From: Pseudaquabacterium pictum
GTDB taxonomy: Bacteria > Pseudomonadota > Gammaproteobacteria > Burkholderiales > Burkholderiaceae_C
Reading direction: 5' to 3'
Length of the DNA: 64,000 nt
Assembly: GCF_005403045.1 (NCBI RefSeq)
Contig: NZ_BJCL01000001.1
Span: 744,001 to 808,000, forward strand
Part shown: one piece after another, positions 10,305-19,341 of the stretch
Layout of the letters: every line of letters starts with the position of its first letter
How positions within the stretch are numbered: the first letter of the stretch is position 1
Translations under genes and position numbers: made by a program
The notes under the pieces: model-generated
What the model saw: the letters and a program-made list of their open reading frames with translations, nothing else
The model's database searches: none
Told to the model about the DNA's origin: nothing

Positions 10305-10376
10305 CCCCACGCTCACTGCGTTCGCTGCCCCCCAAGGTGGCGGTCAGTCCCTTCGGAACGGCCGGGCGGGACTGAC
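10305..10376. repeat. GC-rich intergenic repeat, copy 2
   Basis: The spacer before cysB reads as blocks CCCCCACGCTCACTGCGTTC, GCTGCCCCCCAAGG, TGGCGG, CTTCGGAACGGCC and GGGCGGGACTG. It shares the order of blocks with 6112-6178. The element occupies nearly the whole 75-base gap, so the cysB promoter must overlap it or lie upstream. Confidence 0.5.
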
Positions 10377-11333
10377 ATGAACCTGCACCAGTTCCGCTTC
10401 GTGCAGGAGGCCGTGCGGCGCAACCTCAACCTGACCGAGACCGCCAAGGCCCTGCACACCTCGCAGCCGGGCATCAGCAAGGCCATCCTGGAGCTGGAAG
10501 AGGAACTGGGCGTCGACATCTTCGCCCGCCACGGCAAGCGCATCCGCCGTGTCACCGAGCCGGGGCGCCTGGTGCTGCAGAGCGTGGAGATCATCATGCG
10601 CGAGGTGGCCAACCTCAAGCGCATCGGCGACGAGTTCAGCAAGCAGGACGCCGGCACCCTGTCCATCGCCACCACCCACAGCCAGGCCCGCTACGTGCTG
10701 CCCGAGCCGGTGGCGCGGCTGCGGCGCATGTTCCCCAAGGTGCAGGTGCAGATGCACCAGGGCACGCCTGGCGACGTGGCCCGCATGCTGGCCGACGACG
10801 TGGCCGAGATCGGCCTGGCCACCGAAGCGCTGGCCGATGTCGACGGCCTGGTCACCCTGCCCTGCTATGAATGGCAGCACGTGCTGGTGGTGCCGGCCAA
10901 GCATCCGCTGGCCGATGTGGAGCGGCCCACGCTGGAACAGCTGGCGGCCGAGCCGCTGGTCACCTACCACCCCACCTTCAGCGGCCGCAGCCGCATCGAC
11001 GAGGCCTTCGCCCGCGCCCGGCTCAAGCCCAACATCGCGATGGAGGCCATCGACGCCGACGTCATCAAGACCTATGTGCGCTTCGGCCTGGGCGTGGGGC
11101 TGGTGGCCGAAATGGCGGTGCGCGACGACCCGCCAGGCGGCGACCTGGCCTGGCGCCCGGTGGGCCATCTGTTCGGCCCCAACACCTCGCGCGTGGCCTT
11201 CAAGCGCGGCGCCTACCTGCGCCACTTCGTCTACGCCTTCGCCGAACTGCTGAGCGAACGCCTGAACCGCCCCTTGATCGAGAAAGCCATGGCCGAGCGG
11301 CCTGGCAGCACCCCCACGTCCTACGAGCTCTGA
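10377..11333 (+). CDS. cysB: CysB-type LysR-family transcriptional regulator
   Basis: A 318-aa LysR-type regulator closest to CysB/Cbl, which activates sulfate uptake and reduction in response to N- or O-acetylserine. The N-terminal winged helix (residues 1-60, with TETAKALHTSQPGISKAILE as helix-turn-helix) and the effector domain with TTHSQARYVLPEPVARLR (about 99-116), the CysB ligand loop, are clear. Length is typical (about 310-325). The neighbouring sirohydrochlorin chelatase fits a sulfur-assimilation context. The aminotransferase that follows starts 7 bases after the stop and is probably cotranscribed. Confidence 0.9.
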   Translation: MNLHQFRFVQEAVRRNLNLTETAKALHTSQPGISKAILELEEELGVDIFARHGKRIRRVTEPGRLVLQSVEIIMREVANLKRIGDEFSKQDAGTLSIATTHSQARYVLPEPVARLRRMFPKVQVQMHQGTPGDVARMLADDVAEIGLATEALADVDGLVTLPCYEWQHVLVVPAKHPLADVERPTLEQLAAEPLVTYHPTFSGRSRIDEAFARARLKPNIAMEAIDADVIKTYVRFGLGVGLVAEMAVRDDPPGGDLAWRPVGHLFGPNTSRVAFKRGAYLRHFVYAFAELLSERLNRPLIEKAMAERPGSTPTSYEL

Positions 11334-11340
11334 CCGCGCC

Positions 11341-12528
11341 ATGACCACCGCCACGACAACCGCCGCCCCGGCCAGCCACCGCACGCCCCTGCCGCCCAGC
11401 CGTCTGCCCAAGGTGGGCACCACCATCTTCACGGTGATGTCGGCACTGGCCGCCGAACGCGGCGCCGTCAACCTGGGCCAGGGCTTCCCCGATTTCGAGG
11501 GCGATCCGGCCCTGGTCGATGCGGTGGGCCAGGCGATGCGCGAGGGCCTGAACCAATACCCGCCGATGGCCGGCGTGCCGGCGCTGCGCGAGGCGGTGTC
11601 GCGCAAGATCGAAGCGCTGTACGGCCGCCACTACGACGCCAACACGGAGATCACCGTCACCGCTGGCGCCACGCAGGCCATCATCACCTGCATCCTCGCC
11701 GTCGTCGGCCCCGGCGACGAGGTCATCGTGCTGGAGCCCAACTACGACAGCTACGTGCCCAACATCGAGCTGGCCGGCGGCACCGTGGTGCGGGTGGCGC
11801 TGCAGGCCGGCACGTTCCGGCCCGATTTCGATGCCATCGCCGCGGCCATCACGCCGCGCACCCGGGCCATCCTGGTCAACTCCCCGCACAACCCCAGCGC
11901 CACCATCTGGCGCCAGGCCGACTTCGACCGCCTGGCCGAGATCCTGCGCCCCACCGACGCGCTGCTGATCAGCGACGAGGTCTACGAGCACATGGTCTAC
12001 GACGGCGAGCCGCATGCCAGCGCCAGCGCCCACCCCGAGCTGGCGGCCCGGGCCTTCGTCGTCAGCAGCTTCGGCAAGACCTTCCATGTCACCGGCTGGA
12101 AGATCGGCACCGTGGCCGCACCGGCGCCACTGACGGCCGAGTTCCGCAAGGTGCACCAGTTCAACGTGTTCACCGTCAACACGCCGATGCAGCACGGCCT
12201 GGCCCGCTACCTGGCCAACCCGGCGCCCTACCTGGAGCTGCCGGCGTTCTACCAGCGCAAGCGCGATCTCTTCCGCGCCGGCCTGGCCAGCACCCGCTTC
12301 CGCCTGCTGCCCAGCGAGGGCAGCTACTTCCAGGTGGTCGACTACAGCGCCATCAGCAGCCTGCCGGAGGGCGAGTTCTGCCAGTGGCTGACCACCGAGA
12401 TCGGCGTCGCCGCGATCCCGCTGTCGGCCTTCTACGACGACGGCCGCAACCAGGGCCTGGCCCGCTTCTGCTACGCCAAGAAGGACGAGACGCTGCAGGC
12501 CGCGCTGGCCCGCCTGGCCAAGCTGTAG
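11341..12528 (+). CDS. PLP-dependent aminotransferase, YbdL/methionine aminotransferase type
   Basis: A 395-aa fold-type I aminotransferase. The PLP lysine is K246 in SSFGKTFHVTGWKIG, a motif shared with YbdL-type methionine aminotransferases and kynurenine aminotransferases. The NLGQGFPDFEGDPALVDAV region (about 43-61) and NSPHNPSATIW (about 180-190) are also characteristic. Methionine or another large hydrophobic/aromatic amino acid is the likely amino donor, which fits its position after cysB. Exact substrate is an inference. A 12-base gap separates it from the converging FimV-like gene. Confidence 0.85.
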   Translation: MTTATTTAAPASHRTPLPPSRLPKVGTTIFTVMSALAAERGAVNLGQGFPDFEGDPALVDAVGQAMREGLNQYPPMAGVPALREAVSRKIEALYGRHYDANTEITVTAGATQAIITCILAVVGPGDEVIVLEPNYDSYVPNIELAGGTVVRVALQAGTFRPDFDAIAAAITPRTRAILVNSPHNPSATIWRQADFDRLAEILRPTDALLISDEVYEHMVYDGEPHASASAHPELAARAFVVSSFGKTFHVTGWKIGTVAAPAPLTAEFRKVHQFNVFTVNTPMQHGLARYLANPAPYLELPAFYQRKRDLFRAGLASTRFRLLPSEGSYFQVVDYSAISSLPEGEFCQWLTTEIGVAAIPLSAFYDDGRNQGLARFCYAKKDETLQAALARLAKL

Positions 12529-12540
12529 CAGCGGCCGACT

Positions 12541-14133
12541 TCAGCGGCGCGACGGTAGCGGCGTCGGATCGCTGTCGATCTCGTCCAGCCCGCCCAGGTC
12601 GGACAGGCGCTTGTCGCGGCGCATGTCGATGTCGGTGAAGGCGGCGGGTCGGGTGAACTCCCGCGGCGCGGGTGCATGCTCGCTCAGGTCCAGATCCAGC
12701 GTGATGCCGCGCCGCACGGGTGCCGCCGGCTGCGCCCGCGGGCTCTCGGCATGGCCGCGCCGGGCCTGCGCCGCGCGGGTGAACACCCAGTCGGCCAACA
12801 TCGCCTGCGCATTCGCCTGTTCGGCCAGGTGTGGCCGCGGCGCGGTGATGTCCAGCGGGTCGTCGTCCAGCGGCAGCAGCAGGTCCACGCTCTCGCCGTC
12901 GGGGGGTGACACGGCGTCGCCCAGGTTCAGCACCGCCGGTGTGGTGATCGGCGGTGCCGCCCGGCGAGGTGGCGCGGCAGCCGGCACCGTGGGCAGCGCA
13001 CGCGCTTCCGGCACGGCCGGCGTCGCCGGCATGTCGCGCACCAGCGCGTGCAGCATCAGCAGATCACGGTAGGCCGGCAGGTCGAAGGGCTCCAGGTCGG
13101 CCCGGCGCAGCAGCAGCCCTTCCATCTCGGCCACCGCGCGGATGGGCTGCGGCCAGGCGCGCTGCAGCCGCCGCAGCACATCGGGATAGTCTTCCAGCAG
13201 GCGGCCGCCGGCCAGGTCGCCCGACCAGTCGGGCGCGTAGGCATTGAAGCGCTGGTTGAAGCGCTCGCGGGTGCGCTCGTAGGCCTCCTCGTCGCCCTGC
13301 TGGCGGTAGATCTCCAGCAACCTGAAGTAAGGCAGCGCGCTGGCGCCGCCGCTGCCGCGCACATGGCCCAGCAGCAGGTCGATCGCCGACTGGGCCTGGC
13401 CCAGCGCCAGGAAGAAATCCACCTGCTGGTCGAGGTCCAGCAACTCTTCGACGGTCACCGGCCGCGGCGGCACGCCGGTGCCCAGCGAGAACTCGCTGCT
13501 GCCGGCCAGGCTGGCGCCGCTGCTGTCGCGCTGCAGCGGCACCCGGCGGGCCTGTGCCACCGTCATGTCCGGCGGCGCGATGCCGGCCGCCGGGGTCGAC
13601 AGCAGCGGCCGTTCCGTGCCGCGCGACGAAAAGCTGTCCGGCATGGCCGCGGCCACCAGGGCCGCCATGTTCAATGCGGCCGGGTCGTCGACCGGCGCTG
13701 CCGCCGCAGGCGCCGCGGGCGGCTGCACCTGCTGGCGCTGCAGCCGCCACAGCCGCCAGCCCAGCCAGCCTGACAGGCCACCCAGGCCCAGCACCGCCAT
13801 CCCCAGCCAGGGCAGCCACAGGTTGGCAGCCTCGGCGCGGCTCAAGCGTTCACGTTGCTGGGCGATCTGCTCCTGCTGGCGCCGGGCCTCGGCCAGCACG
13901 GTCTGCACCTGCTGGTCCAGTGAACGCATGTCGTCGGCGGTGGCCGGGCCTGTGGCCGGCTGCTGCACCGGCTCCGGCACCACCTGGGCCCGCCCCGGCG
14001 CGGCCAGCACCACGCACAGCACCAAGGTCGCTGCCGCGGCGGCGATGGGGTGGCGCAGGCCAGGGGCGGTGCGGATGGGAGCAGCTGCCAAGCGGTGGCC
14101 GTGGGTGTGGAAAGTCGGAATTGACTCTAGCAC
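12541..14133 (-). CDS. FimV-like membrane protein of unknown function
   Basis: About 530 aa. From the N-terminus: a hydrophobic export signal ending AAPGRAQ, a coiled-coil-prone stretch (SLDQQVQTVLAEARRQQEQI), a transmembrane segment (LPWLGMAVLGLGGLSGWLGW), an Ala/Pro-rich linker, and a tetratricopeptide-like block beginning VEELLDLDQQVDFFLALGQA. That order recalls FimV-type proteins (polar hub, type IV pilus assembly), but the LysM domain of true FimV is not seen. I use the GTG at 14133, which has GGGG 5 bases upstream; a TTG at 14091 is also possible. No pilus genes are nearby, so the role is open. Confidence 0.6.
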   Translation of the reverse strand: MLESIPTFHTHGHRLAAAPIRTAPGLRHPIAAAAATLVLCVVLAAPGRAQVVPEPVQQPATGPATADDMRSLDQQVQTVLAEARRQQEQIAQQRERLSRAEAANLWLPWLGMAVLGLGGLSGWLGWRLWRLQRQQVQPPAAPAAAAPVDDPAALNMAALVAAAMPDSFSSRGTERPLLSTPAAGIAPPDMTVAQARRVPLQRDSSGASLAGSSEFSLGTGVPPRPVTVEELLDLDQQVDFFLALGQAQSAIDLLLGHVRGSGGASALPYFRLLEIYRQQGDEEAYERTRERFNQRFNAYAPDWSGDLAGGRLLEDYPDVLRRLQRAWPQPIRAVAEMEGLLLRRADLEPFDLPAYRDLLMLHALVRDMPATPAVPEARALPTVPAAAPPRRAAPPITTPAVLNLGDAVSPPDGESVDLLLPLDDDPLDITAPRPHLAEQANAQAMLADWVFTRAAQARRGHAESPRAQPAAPVRRGITLDLDLSEHAPAPREFTRPAAFTDIDMRRDKRLSDLGGLDEIDSDPTPLPSRR

Positions 14134-14295
14134 GCAGGCCCCGTGCACCGACCTGCCGAAACCCGCCAGATTTCTCGTCGCCAGCGCGGGCGTGGGGCAG
14201 TGCCGCCACCCGGGCGCATCCGCGCACCACCCACTGCCAAGCTGGACGACAATAGGCCGTGCATGCTGGTGCGGTTGTCGCACCTGGGACAAGAC

Positions 14296-15000
14296 ATGAA
14301 TACCCCGGTTCTTACCATCGAAGAGCGTCAAAACATCGAGTCCGGTGCATGGTTCTCCAAGCTCTCGCAGCCGCTGCGACACGCCATCCTGTCCCGGGCG
14401 TATGTGCGGCGGCTGAGCGACGGCGGACCGCTGGCCTCGCGGGGCACGCCGGCCGAAGAATGGTGCGGTGTGGCCCGCGGCGCGGTGCGGGTGTCGCTGG
14501 TGTCGCTGTCGGGCAAGCAGGTCACGCTGACCTACTGCGAGCCGGGCGTCTGGTTCGGCGACATCGCGCTGTTCGACGGCCTGCCGCGCACCCACGATGC
14601 CGACGCCCACGGCGAGACCACGCTGCTGTGCGTGCGCAAGGCCGATTTCAAGGAACTGCTGTCGCAGCACTCCGAGCTGTACGACGCGCTGCTGCGGCTG
14701 AACTGCCGCCGCCTGCGGCTGATGTTCAACCAGTTCGAGGACCTCAACACCAAGCCGCTGTCGGCGCGCCTGGCCAAGCAGATCATCATGCTGGCCAAGA
14801 GTTACGGCATCGAGCAGGGCGAGGAAATCCGCATCGGCCTGCAACTGGCGCAGGAAGACCTGGCCCAGCTGCTGGGCGCCTCGCGCCAGCGCGTCAACCA
14901 GGAGCTCAAGGGCTTCGAACGGGAAGGCGCCGTGCGCGTCGAGCCCACCCGGCTGGTGGTGCTGTCACGCGACAAGCTGCTCGACATCGCCGAAGGCTGA
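14296..15000 (+). CDS. Crp/Fnr-family transcriptional regulator
   Basis: A 234-aa regulator with an N-terminal cyclic-nucleotide-binding-type beta barrel (about residues 25-130, including GVWFGDIALFDGLPRTHDA) and a C-terminal winged helix (about 155-230), where LAQEDLAQLLGASRQRVNQELKGF is the recognition helix-turn-helix. There is no FNR-type cysteine cluster, so it is not an oxygen-sensing Fe-S protein. The ATG at 14296 gives the usual length; an upstream ATG at 14263 is possible. The phosphotransferase gene begins 14 bases downstream, suggesting cotranscription. Effector and targets are unknown. Confidence 0.88.
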   Translation: MNTPVLTIEERQNIESGAWFSKLSQPLRHAILSRAYVRRLSDGGPLASRGTPAEEWCGVARGAVRVSLVSLSGKQVTLTYCEPGVWFGDIALFDGLPRTHDADAHGETTLLCVRKADFKELLSQHSELYDALLRLNCRRLRLMFNQFEDLNTKPLSARLAKQIIMLAKSYGIEQGEEIRIGLQLAQEDLAQLLGASRQRVNQELKGFEREGAVRVEPTRLVVLSRDKLLDIAEG

Positions 15001-15013
15001 GCAAGGACATCTG

Positions 15014-16090
15014 ATGGACCAATTCACCGGCAGCGGCGCGGTGTCGCAGCAGCATGCCTTCGACATTCCTGCCCTGGAGCGCTGGCTCACTGACCGCCTG
15101 CCCGGCTTTGCCGGCCCGCTGACGGTCGAGCAGTTCAAGGGCGGCCAGTCCAACCCCACCTTCAAGCTGGTCACGCCCGGCCGGCAGTACGTGATGCGGG
15201 CCAAGCCCGGCCCGCTGGCCAAGCTGCTGCCGTCGGCCCATGCCATCGAGCGGGAGTTCCGCGTGATGGACGCGCTGGCCCTCAGCGGCGTGCCGGTGGC
15301 CCGCATGCATGTGCTGTGCGAGGACGAGTCGGTCATCGGCCGCGCCTTCTACGTGATGGACTTCGTCGAGGGCCGGGTGTTCTGGGAGCAATCGCTGCCT
15401 GGCCTGCAGCCGGCCGAGCGGTCCGCCGTCTATGACGAGATGAACCGGGTGCTGGCCGCGCTGCACAACGTCGAGGTCAAGGCCGTGGGCCTGTCGGACT
15501 TCGGCCGGCCGGGCAACTATTTCGGCCGCCAGATCAAGCGCTGGAGCCAGCAGTACCAGGCCTCGGTCACCGAGCCCATCGCCGAGATGGACCAGCTGAT
15601 CGACTGGCTGCCGGCGCACCTGCCCGCCAGTGCGCTGGACGACACGCAAGTGGCCATCGTGCATGGCGACTACCGCCTGGACAACCTGATCTTCCACCCG
15701 CACGAGCCGCGGGTGATTGCGGTGCTGGACTGGGAGCTGAGCACCATCGGCCACCCGCTGGCCGACTTCAGCTACCACTGCATGAGCTGGCACATCCCGC
15801 CGGGCGTGTTCCGCGGCATCGCCGGGCTGGACCTGCCGGCGCTGGGCATCCCGGCCGAGCGTGACTATGTGCAGCGCTACTGCGTGCGCACCGGCCGCGG
15901 CGCGCCCGATGCCCTGCTGGCCGACTGGAACTTCTACCTGGCCTACAACCTGTTCCGTCTGGCAGCCATCACCCAGGGCATCGCCAAGCGGGTGGTTGAT
16001 GGCACCGCCGCCAGCGCCCAGGCGCGCGCCACCGGCGCCGCCACCCGGCCCTTGGCCGAGCTGGGCTGGGCCTTCGCCAGCCGGGCCTGA
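15014..16090 (+). CDS. Phosphotransferase family protein (APH/choline-kinase fold)
   Basis: A 358-aa protein with a kinase-like fold. The catalytic loop VAIVHGDYRLDNLIFHP (about residues 214-230) and metal-binding VIAVLDWELSTIGHPLADF (about 236-254) are the APH signature. The subgroup closest in pattern (GHPLADFSYH, N-terminal FKGGQSNPT) is the ACAD10/11-like family found with acyl-CoA dehydrogenases and thought to phosphorylate 4-hydroxyacyl intermediates; that link is inference. The ribosome binding site AAGGA precedes the ATG. No antibiotic-resistance role is implied. Confidence 0.85.
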   Translation: MDQFTGSGAVSQQHAFDIPALERWLTDRLPGFAGPLTVEQFKGGQSNPTFKLVTPGRQYVMRAKPGPLAKLLPSAHAIEREFRVMDALALSGVPVARMHVLCEDESVIGRAFYVMDFVEGRVFWEQSLPGLQPAERSAVYDEMNRVLAALHNVEVKAVGLSDFGRPGNYFGRQIKRWSQQYQASVTEPIAEMDQLIDWLPAHLPASALDDTQVAIVHGDYRLDNLIFHPHEPRVIAVLDWELSTIGHPLADFSYHCMSWHIPPGVFRGIAGLDLPALGIPAERDYVQRYCVRTGRGAPDALLADWNFYLAYNLFRLAAITQGIAKRVVDGTAASAQARATGAATRPLAELGWAFASRA

Positions 16091-16100
16091 GCGGCCTGGC

Positions 16101-16847
16101 TCAGAGCCGGATGTCGGGCAGGCGGGTGGTGGGCAGCTCGCTCTGCGCCCAGGCGCTGGGCTGGGTGGTCAGCCCGGCGCCGGCCACATCCCGCCATTCG
16201 GTGCCGAGGCGCTTGGCCTCGCGCAGCGCATGCTCGAACACCGAAAACCACTGCGCCAGGCGCTTGGCATCCGGCTGGGGCAGGCTGGTGCGCAAGGTCA
16301 GGCGGCTCCGGCCGATGGTCAGCACCACGGCGTCGGCCGGATCGACCATGTCCAGCGTGGCGACCAGGGCATCGTTGAGCGGGCTCTGCAACCACTGCTG
16401 CATCCAGGGCTCGATGCTGCTCACCGCACCGTAGCGGTCCTTCAGCCGGCCGAGGTCGGCGGCCACGGTCTTCGGGAACATCACCAGCCAGCGCATCTCG
16501 GCCGGCGTGTCGGTCTCGATGCGGGTCTGCACGTCATCGACATAGCGCTCGTAGACCGCCTTCTCCATCGCCTCCATCAGCTGGCGATTCAGCACCATGG
16601 CGATCAGTTCCTTCGGCAGATCGAGCTCGGCCATCAGGCGCAGCTCCATGCCGCTGATGTAGTCGCGCTGGGGTGCGCCCCATTCGATGCGCCAGTCCTG
16701 CTGGCCCATCCGGCCATCGATGACGCAGCCCTCGGCGTCGCGCACCCGCCTCCAGCTGTGGCCGCGCTCTTCCGCCCATTGCCGCAGCACGGTGGGATCC
16801 GCCTGCCCGGACGCCCCGGAAAGCAACCGGCGCAATGTCTTCAGCAT
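16101..16847 (-). CDS. Conserved-looking hypothetical protein, 248 aa
   Basis: I do not recognise a family. The protein starts MLKTLRRLLSGASGQADP, has no signal peptide and no membrane segment, and is rich in charged residues with alternating helix/strand predictions (for example AAVSSIEPWMQQWLQ-like central region and AVVLTIGRSRLTLRTSL near residue 175). Codon use and G+C match the chromosome. It converges with the phosphotransferase gene (10-base gap) and is divergent from the protein kinase gene, with a 276-base spacer that probably holds both promoters. Confidence 0.7.
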   Translation of the reverse strand: MLKTLRRLLSGASGQADPTVLRQWAEERGHSWRRVRDAEGCVIDGRMGQQDWRIEWGAPQRDYISGMELRLMAELDLPKELIAMVLNRQLMEAMEKAVYERYVDDVQTRIETDTPAEMRWLVMFPKTVAADLGRLKDRYGAVSSIEPWMQQWLQSPLNDALVATLDMVDPADAVVLTIGRSRLTLRTSLPQPDAKRLAQWFSVFEHALREAKRLGTEWRDVAGAGLTTQPSAWAQSELPTTRLPDIRL

Positions 16848-17123
16848 GGTTGAAGGTGGCAGCCGACCGGTGGCCGCCCTGCAGAGGTGACAGAGCTTGA
16901 AAGTGTATGCCTGGGCCGTCGCTGGCATGCGTTGGTGCAGGCACCCGGAGGCCGGCCAGTCCGTGCGATTCCTGTCGGTTTGTGCCGCGGCGACGTGCAG
17001 CAGGCCCCGCGCTGTGGCGCCACCGCCGCAGCCGCGGCGCCGCCGGCGCACGGATCGGCTTCCCTGGGGATGGCGTTGCCGCCCGGTGCATCACAATGTG
17101 TCCACCCGTCGCATCCCGCCGCC

Positions 17124-18908
17124 ATGAGCAGCCCAACGCCCGAGCCATCGCCGCCGACCCCTGCCCAGCCGCCTGCCGGCGCGGCCTGGGAAGCCACGCA
17201 GGTGCTGCCGCGGCCGGCGCCCGGACGCGGCAACGCCCTGCCCACCGGCGCCCACCTGGCCGAGTTCGAACTGCTGCGGGTGCTGGGCGAAGGCGGCTTC
17301 GGCATCGTCTACCTGGCGCACGACCATTCGCTGCAGCGCCGGGTGGCGATCAAGGAGTACATGCCGTCGACGCTGGCGATGCGCTCGGGCCCGCTGGATG
17401 TGGTGGTCACTGCCGACAAGCACCAGCCGGTGTTCGATGCCGGCCTGGACAGCTTCATCAACGAGGCCCGGCTGCTGGCCCAGTTCGACCACCCGTCGCT
17501 GCTGAAGGTCTACCGTTTCTGGCGCGCCAACGGCACGGCCTACATGGTGATGCCGTTCTACGAGGGCGCCACGCTGAAGGACACGCTGCGCCAGATGGGC
17601 AGCCCGCCCGACGAGCGCTGGCTGACCGCGCTGCTGGCCTCGCTGACCGAGGCGCTGGCGGTGATCCATGCCGAGCACTGCCTGCACCGCGACATCGCGC
17701 CCGACAACGTGCTGCTGCTTGCCGACAGCGGCCGGCCGCTGCTGCTGGACTTCGGCGCCGCCCGCCAGGTGATCGGCGATGCCACGCAGGCGCTGACCGC
17801 GATCCTGAAGCCCGGCTACGCGCCGGTGGAGCAGTACGCCGAGGTGCCGTCGCTGAAGCAGGGGCCGTGGACCGACATCTACGCGCTGTGCGCCGTCATC
17901 TATGCCGCGGTGATGGGCAGCAAGCCACCGGTGTCGGTGGCCCGCACCGTGTCGGACAGCTGCGTGCCACTGGTGGAGGCGGCCGCCGGGCGCTACTCCC
18001 CGCGTTTCCTGCAGGCCATCGACGCCGGCCTGAGCGTGCGGCCCGACGGCCGGCCGCAATCGGTGCAGGAATTCCGCCAGGCCCTGGGGATCGACGACCT
18101 GCCAGCCGGGGCGGCGCCGATGCCGGCCCGCCCGGCACCCGCGCCGGGACCTGCCGCCCGCCCCGCTGCCGGTGCCGCCGCGCCACTGGCGCCGCTGCCG
18201 ATGCCGCGCACCGGCGGCCTGCCGCGCCCGGTGCTGCTGGGCGGTGTGGGTGCCGCCGTGCTGCTGCTGGCCGGGCTGGCCTTCTGGGCTGGGCAGCGCC
18301 AGCAGCCGGCGGCGACAGCTGCACCAGCGGCTGTGGGGGCCGCAGCCCCTGCGCCAGCGCCAGCAGCCGTCCCCGCGACCACCGCGCAGCCGGTCAACCT
18401 GTCGATCCAGGGTGAGTTCGACCGCCTGCTGCAGGCCCGCAGCGCCGACTTCGATGTGCAAGCCCGCGCCAACGCGCCCAAACTGCGCATCGGCAAGGAC
18501 CGCCTTGGCTTCAAGGTGACGTCATCGCGTGACGGCCATGTCTACGTGCTGGTGGGCGGGCCCGATGGCTCGCTGCTGCTGCTCTATCCCAACGCGATGG
18601 CCAGCGACAACCGCATCCGCGCCGGCCAGACACTGGCGTTGCCGCAATCCAGCTGGCCGCTGGACACCTCCGAGCCGGCCGGGCCGGAGCACTTTGCGGT
18701 GATCGTGTCGGAGCACCCGCGCGACTTCTCTCACCTCAGCAAGCAGCAGGTGGCCTGGTTCCTGAGCCTGCCCACCGGCGCGGCCGGCAGCGCCCTGGCC
18801 AATGGCCATGCCGGGCCCGGATCGGTGATGGCGGGCAAGGCACGCTGCAACACCGCCGGCTGCGACCGCTATGGCGCGGCGCTGTTTTCGGTCGACGTCG
18901 TGAACTGA
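17124..18908 (+). CDS. Serine/threonine protein kinase with C-terminal DUF4384 domain
   Basis: A 594-aa protein. Residues 48-325 form a Hanks-type kinase: glycine loop GEGGFG 55-60, ATP lysine K77, Glu114 in NEAR, catalytic HRD 188-190 with N195, and DFG 209-211. The usual lysine of the catalytic loop (HRDxKxxN) is alanine here (HRDIAPDN). A Pro/Ala linker leads to one transmembrane helix (about 370-389) and then an extracytoplasmic DUF4384 domain (about 470-575, with KVTSSRDGHVYVLVGGPDGS). This is a membrane sensor-kinase layout seen in bacterial signalling and sometimes near type VI secretion loci, but none is visible here. The ATG at 17124 is the first plausible start after a non-conserved extension. 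Confidence 0.9.
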   Translation: MSSPTPEPSPPTPAQPPAGAAWEATQVLPRPAPGRGNALPTGAHLAEFELLRVLGEGGFGIVYLAHDHSLQRRVAIKEYMPSTLAMRSGPLDVVVTADKHQPVFDAGLDSFINEARLLAQFDHPSLLKVYRFWRANGTAYMVMPFYEGATLKDTLRQMGSPPDERWLTALLASLTEALAVIHAEHCLHRDIAPDNVLLLADSGRPLLLDFGAARQVIGDATQALTAILKPGYAPVEQYAEVPSLKQGPWTDIYALCAVIYAAVMGSKPPVSVARTVSDSCVPLVEAAAGRYSPRFLQAIDAGLSVRPDGRPQSVQEFRQALGIDDLPAGAAPMPARPAPAPGPAARPAAGAAAPLAPLPMPRTGGLPRPVLLGGVGAAVLLLAGLAFWAGQRQQPAATAAPAAVGAAAPAPAPAAVPATTAQPVNLSIQGEFDRLLQARSADFDVQARANAPKLRIGKDRLGFKVTSSRDGHVYVLVGGPDGSLLLLYPNAMASDNRIRAGQTLALPQSSWPLDTSEPAGPEHFAVIVSEHPRDFSHLSKQQVAWFLSLPTGAAGSALANGHAGPGSVMAGKARCNTAGCDRYGAALFSVDVVN

Positions 18909-18934
18909 GCGCCGTCAGCCCGGGTCCGGCCATG

Positions 18935-18962
18935 AAAAAAGCCGCCCGAGGGCGGCTTTTTC
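18935..18962. terminator. Bidirectional rho-independent terminator
   Basis: A 7-bp stem (GCCGCCC at 18941-18947 with GGGCGGC at 18950-18956) is flanked by AAAAAA on the left and TTTTTT-type tract on the right. It sits between the converging kinase and lipoprotein genes. Confidence 0.88.
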
Positions 18963-18980
18963 GCATCGGCTGAAGACCGA

Positions 18981-19217
18981 TTACTTGCTGGCGGCAGCGG
19001 CAGCGGCGCCGGCGGCAGCCGAAGCGGCAGCGTCGACAGCGGTGGCAGCCGAGGCGGCAGCGTCAGCCACGCCAGAAGCGGCAGCGGCGACAGCCGAAGC
19101 GGCCTCAGCCACGGGGGCAGCGGCCGGGGCGGCGGCGGGAGCGGCTTCTTCCTTCTTGCCGCAGGCGGTCAGGGCGGCGGCGGCGATCAGGGTGGCCAGC
19201 AGGAGCGACTTGTTCAT
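18981..19217 (-). CDS. Small alanine-rich lipoprotein
   Basis: A 78-aa protein with a lipoprotein signal: MNKSLLLATLIAAAALTAC, where LTAC is the lipobox and Cys19 the lipidated residue. The mature part starts GKKEEA and is then almost entirely Ala with scattered Ser, Val, Asp and Thr in a near-repeating AASAVAA/ADAAASAA pattern, which predicts a continuous helix. Similar short Ala-rich lipoproteins occur in Burkholderiales but have no known function. A TG-extended -10 box lies at 19342-19350, implying a leader of about 120 nt. Confidence 0.75.
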   Translation of the reverse strand: MNKSLLLATLIAAAALTACGKKEEAAPAAAPAAAPVAEAASAVAAAASGVADAAASAATAVDAAASAAAGAAAAAASK

Positions 19218-19341
19218 TGGTGTCCTCAGTGAGAAGTGTTGATCAACATTTGCGGGAGAAACAGGATCCGAGGCATTCAGCGGAGCCGAGTGTTCAGAAA
19301 CCAGATTCAGAAAGCTCGAGCACATCTGAAGCTAGCCAAAA

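Noticed and set aside
15014-16090. An aminoglycoside-resistance phosphotransferase
   Set aside because: The fold is shared, but the sequence pattern fits the ACAD10/11-like metabolic group rather than resistance enzymes.
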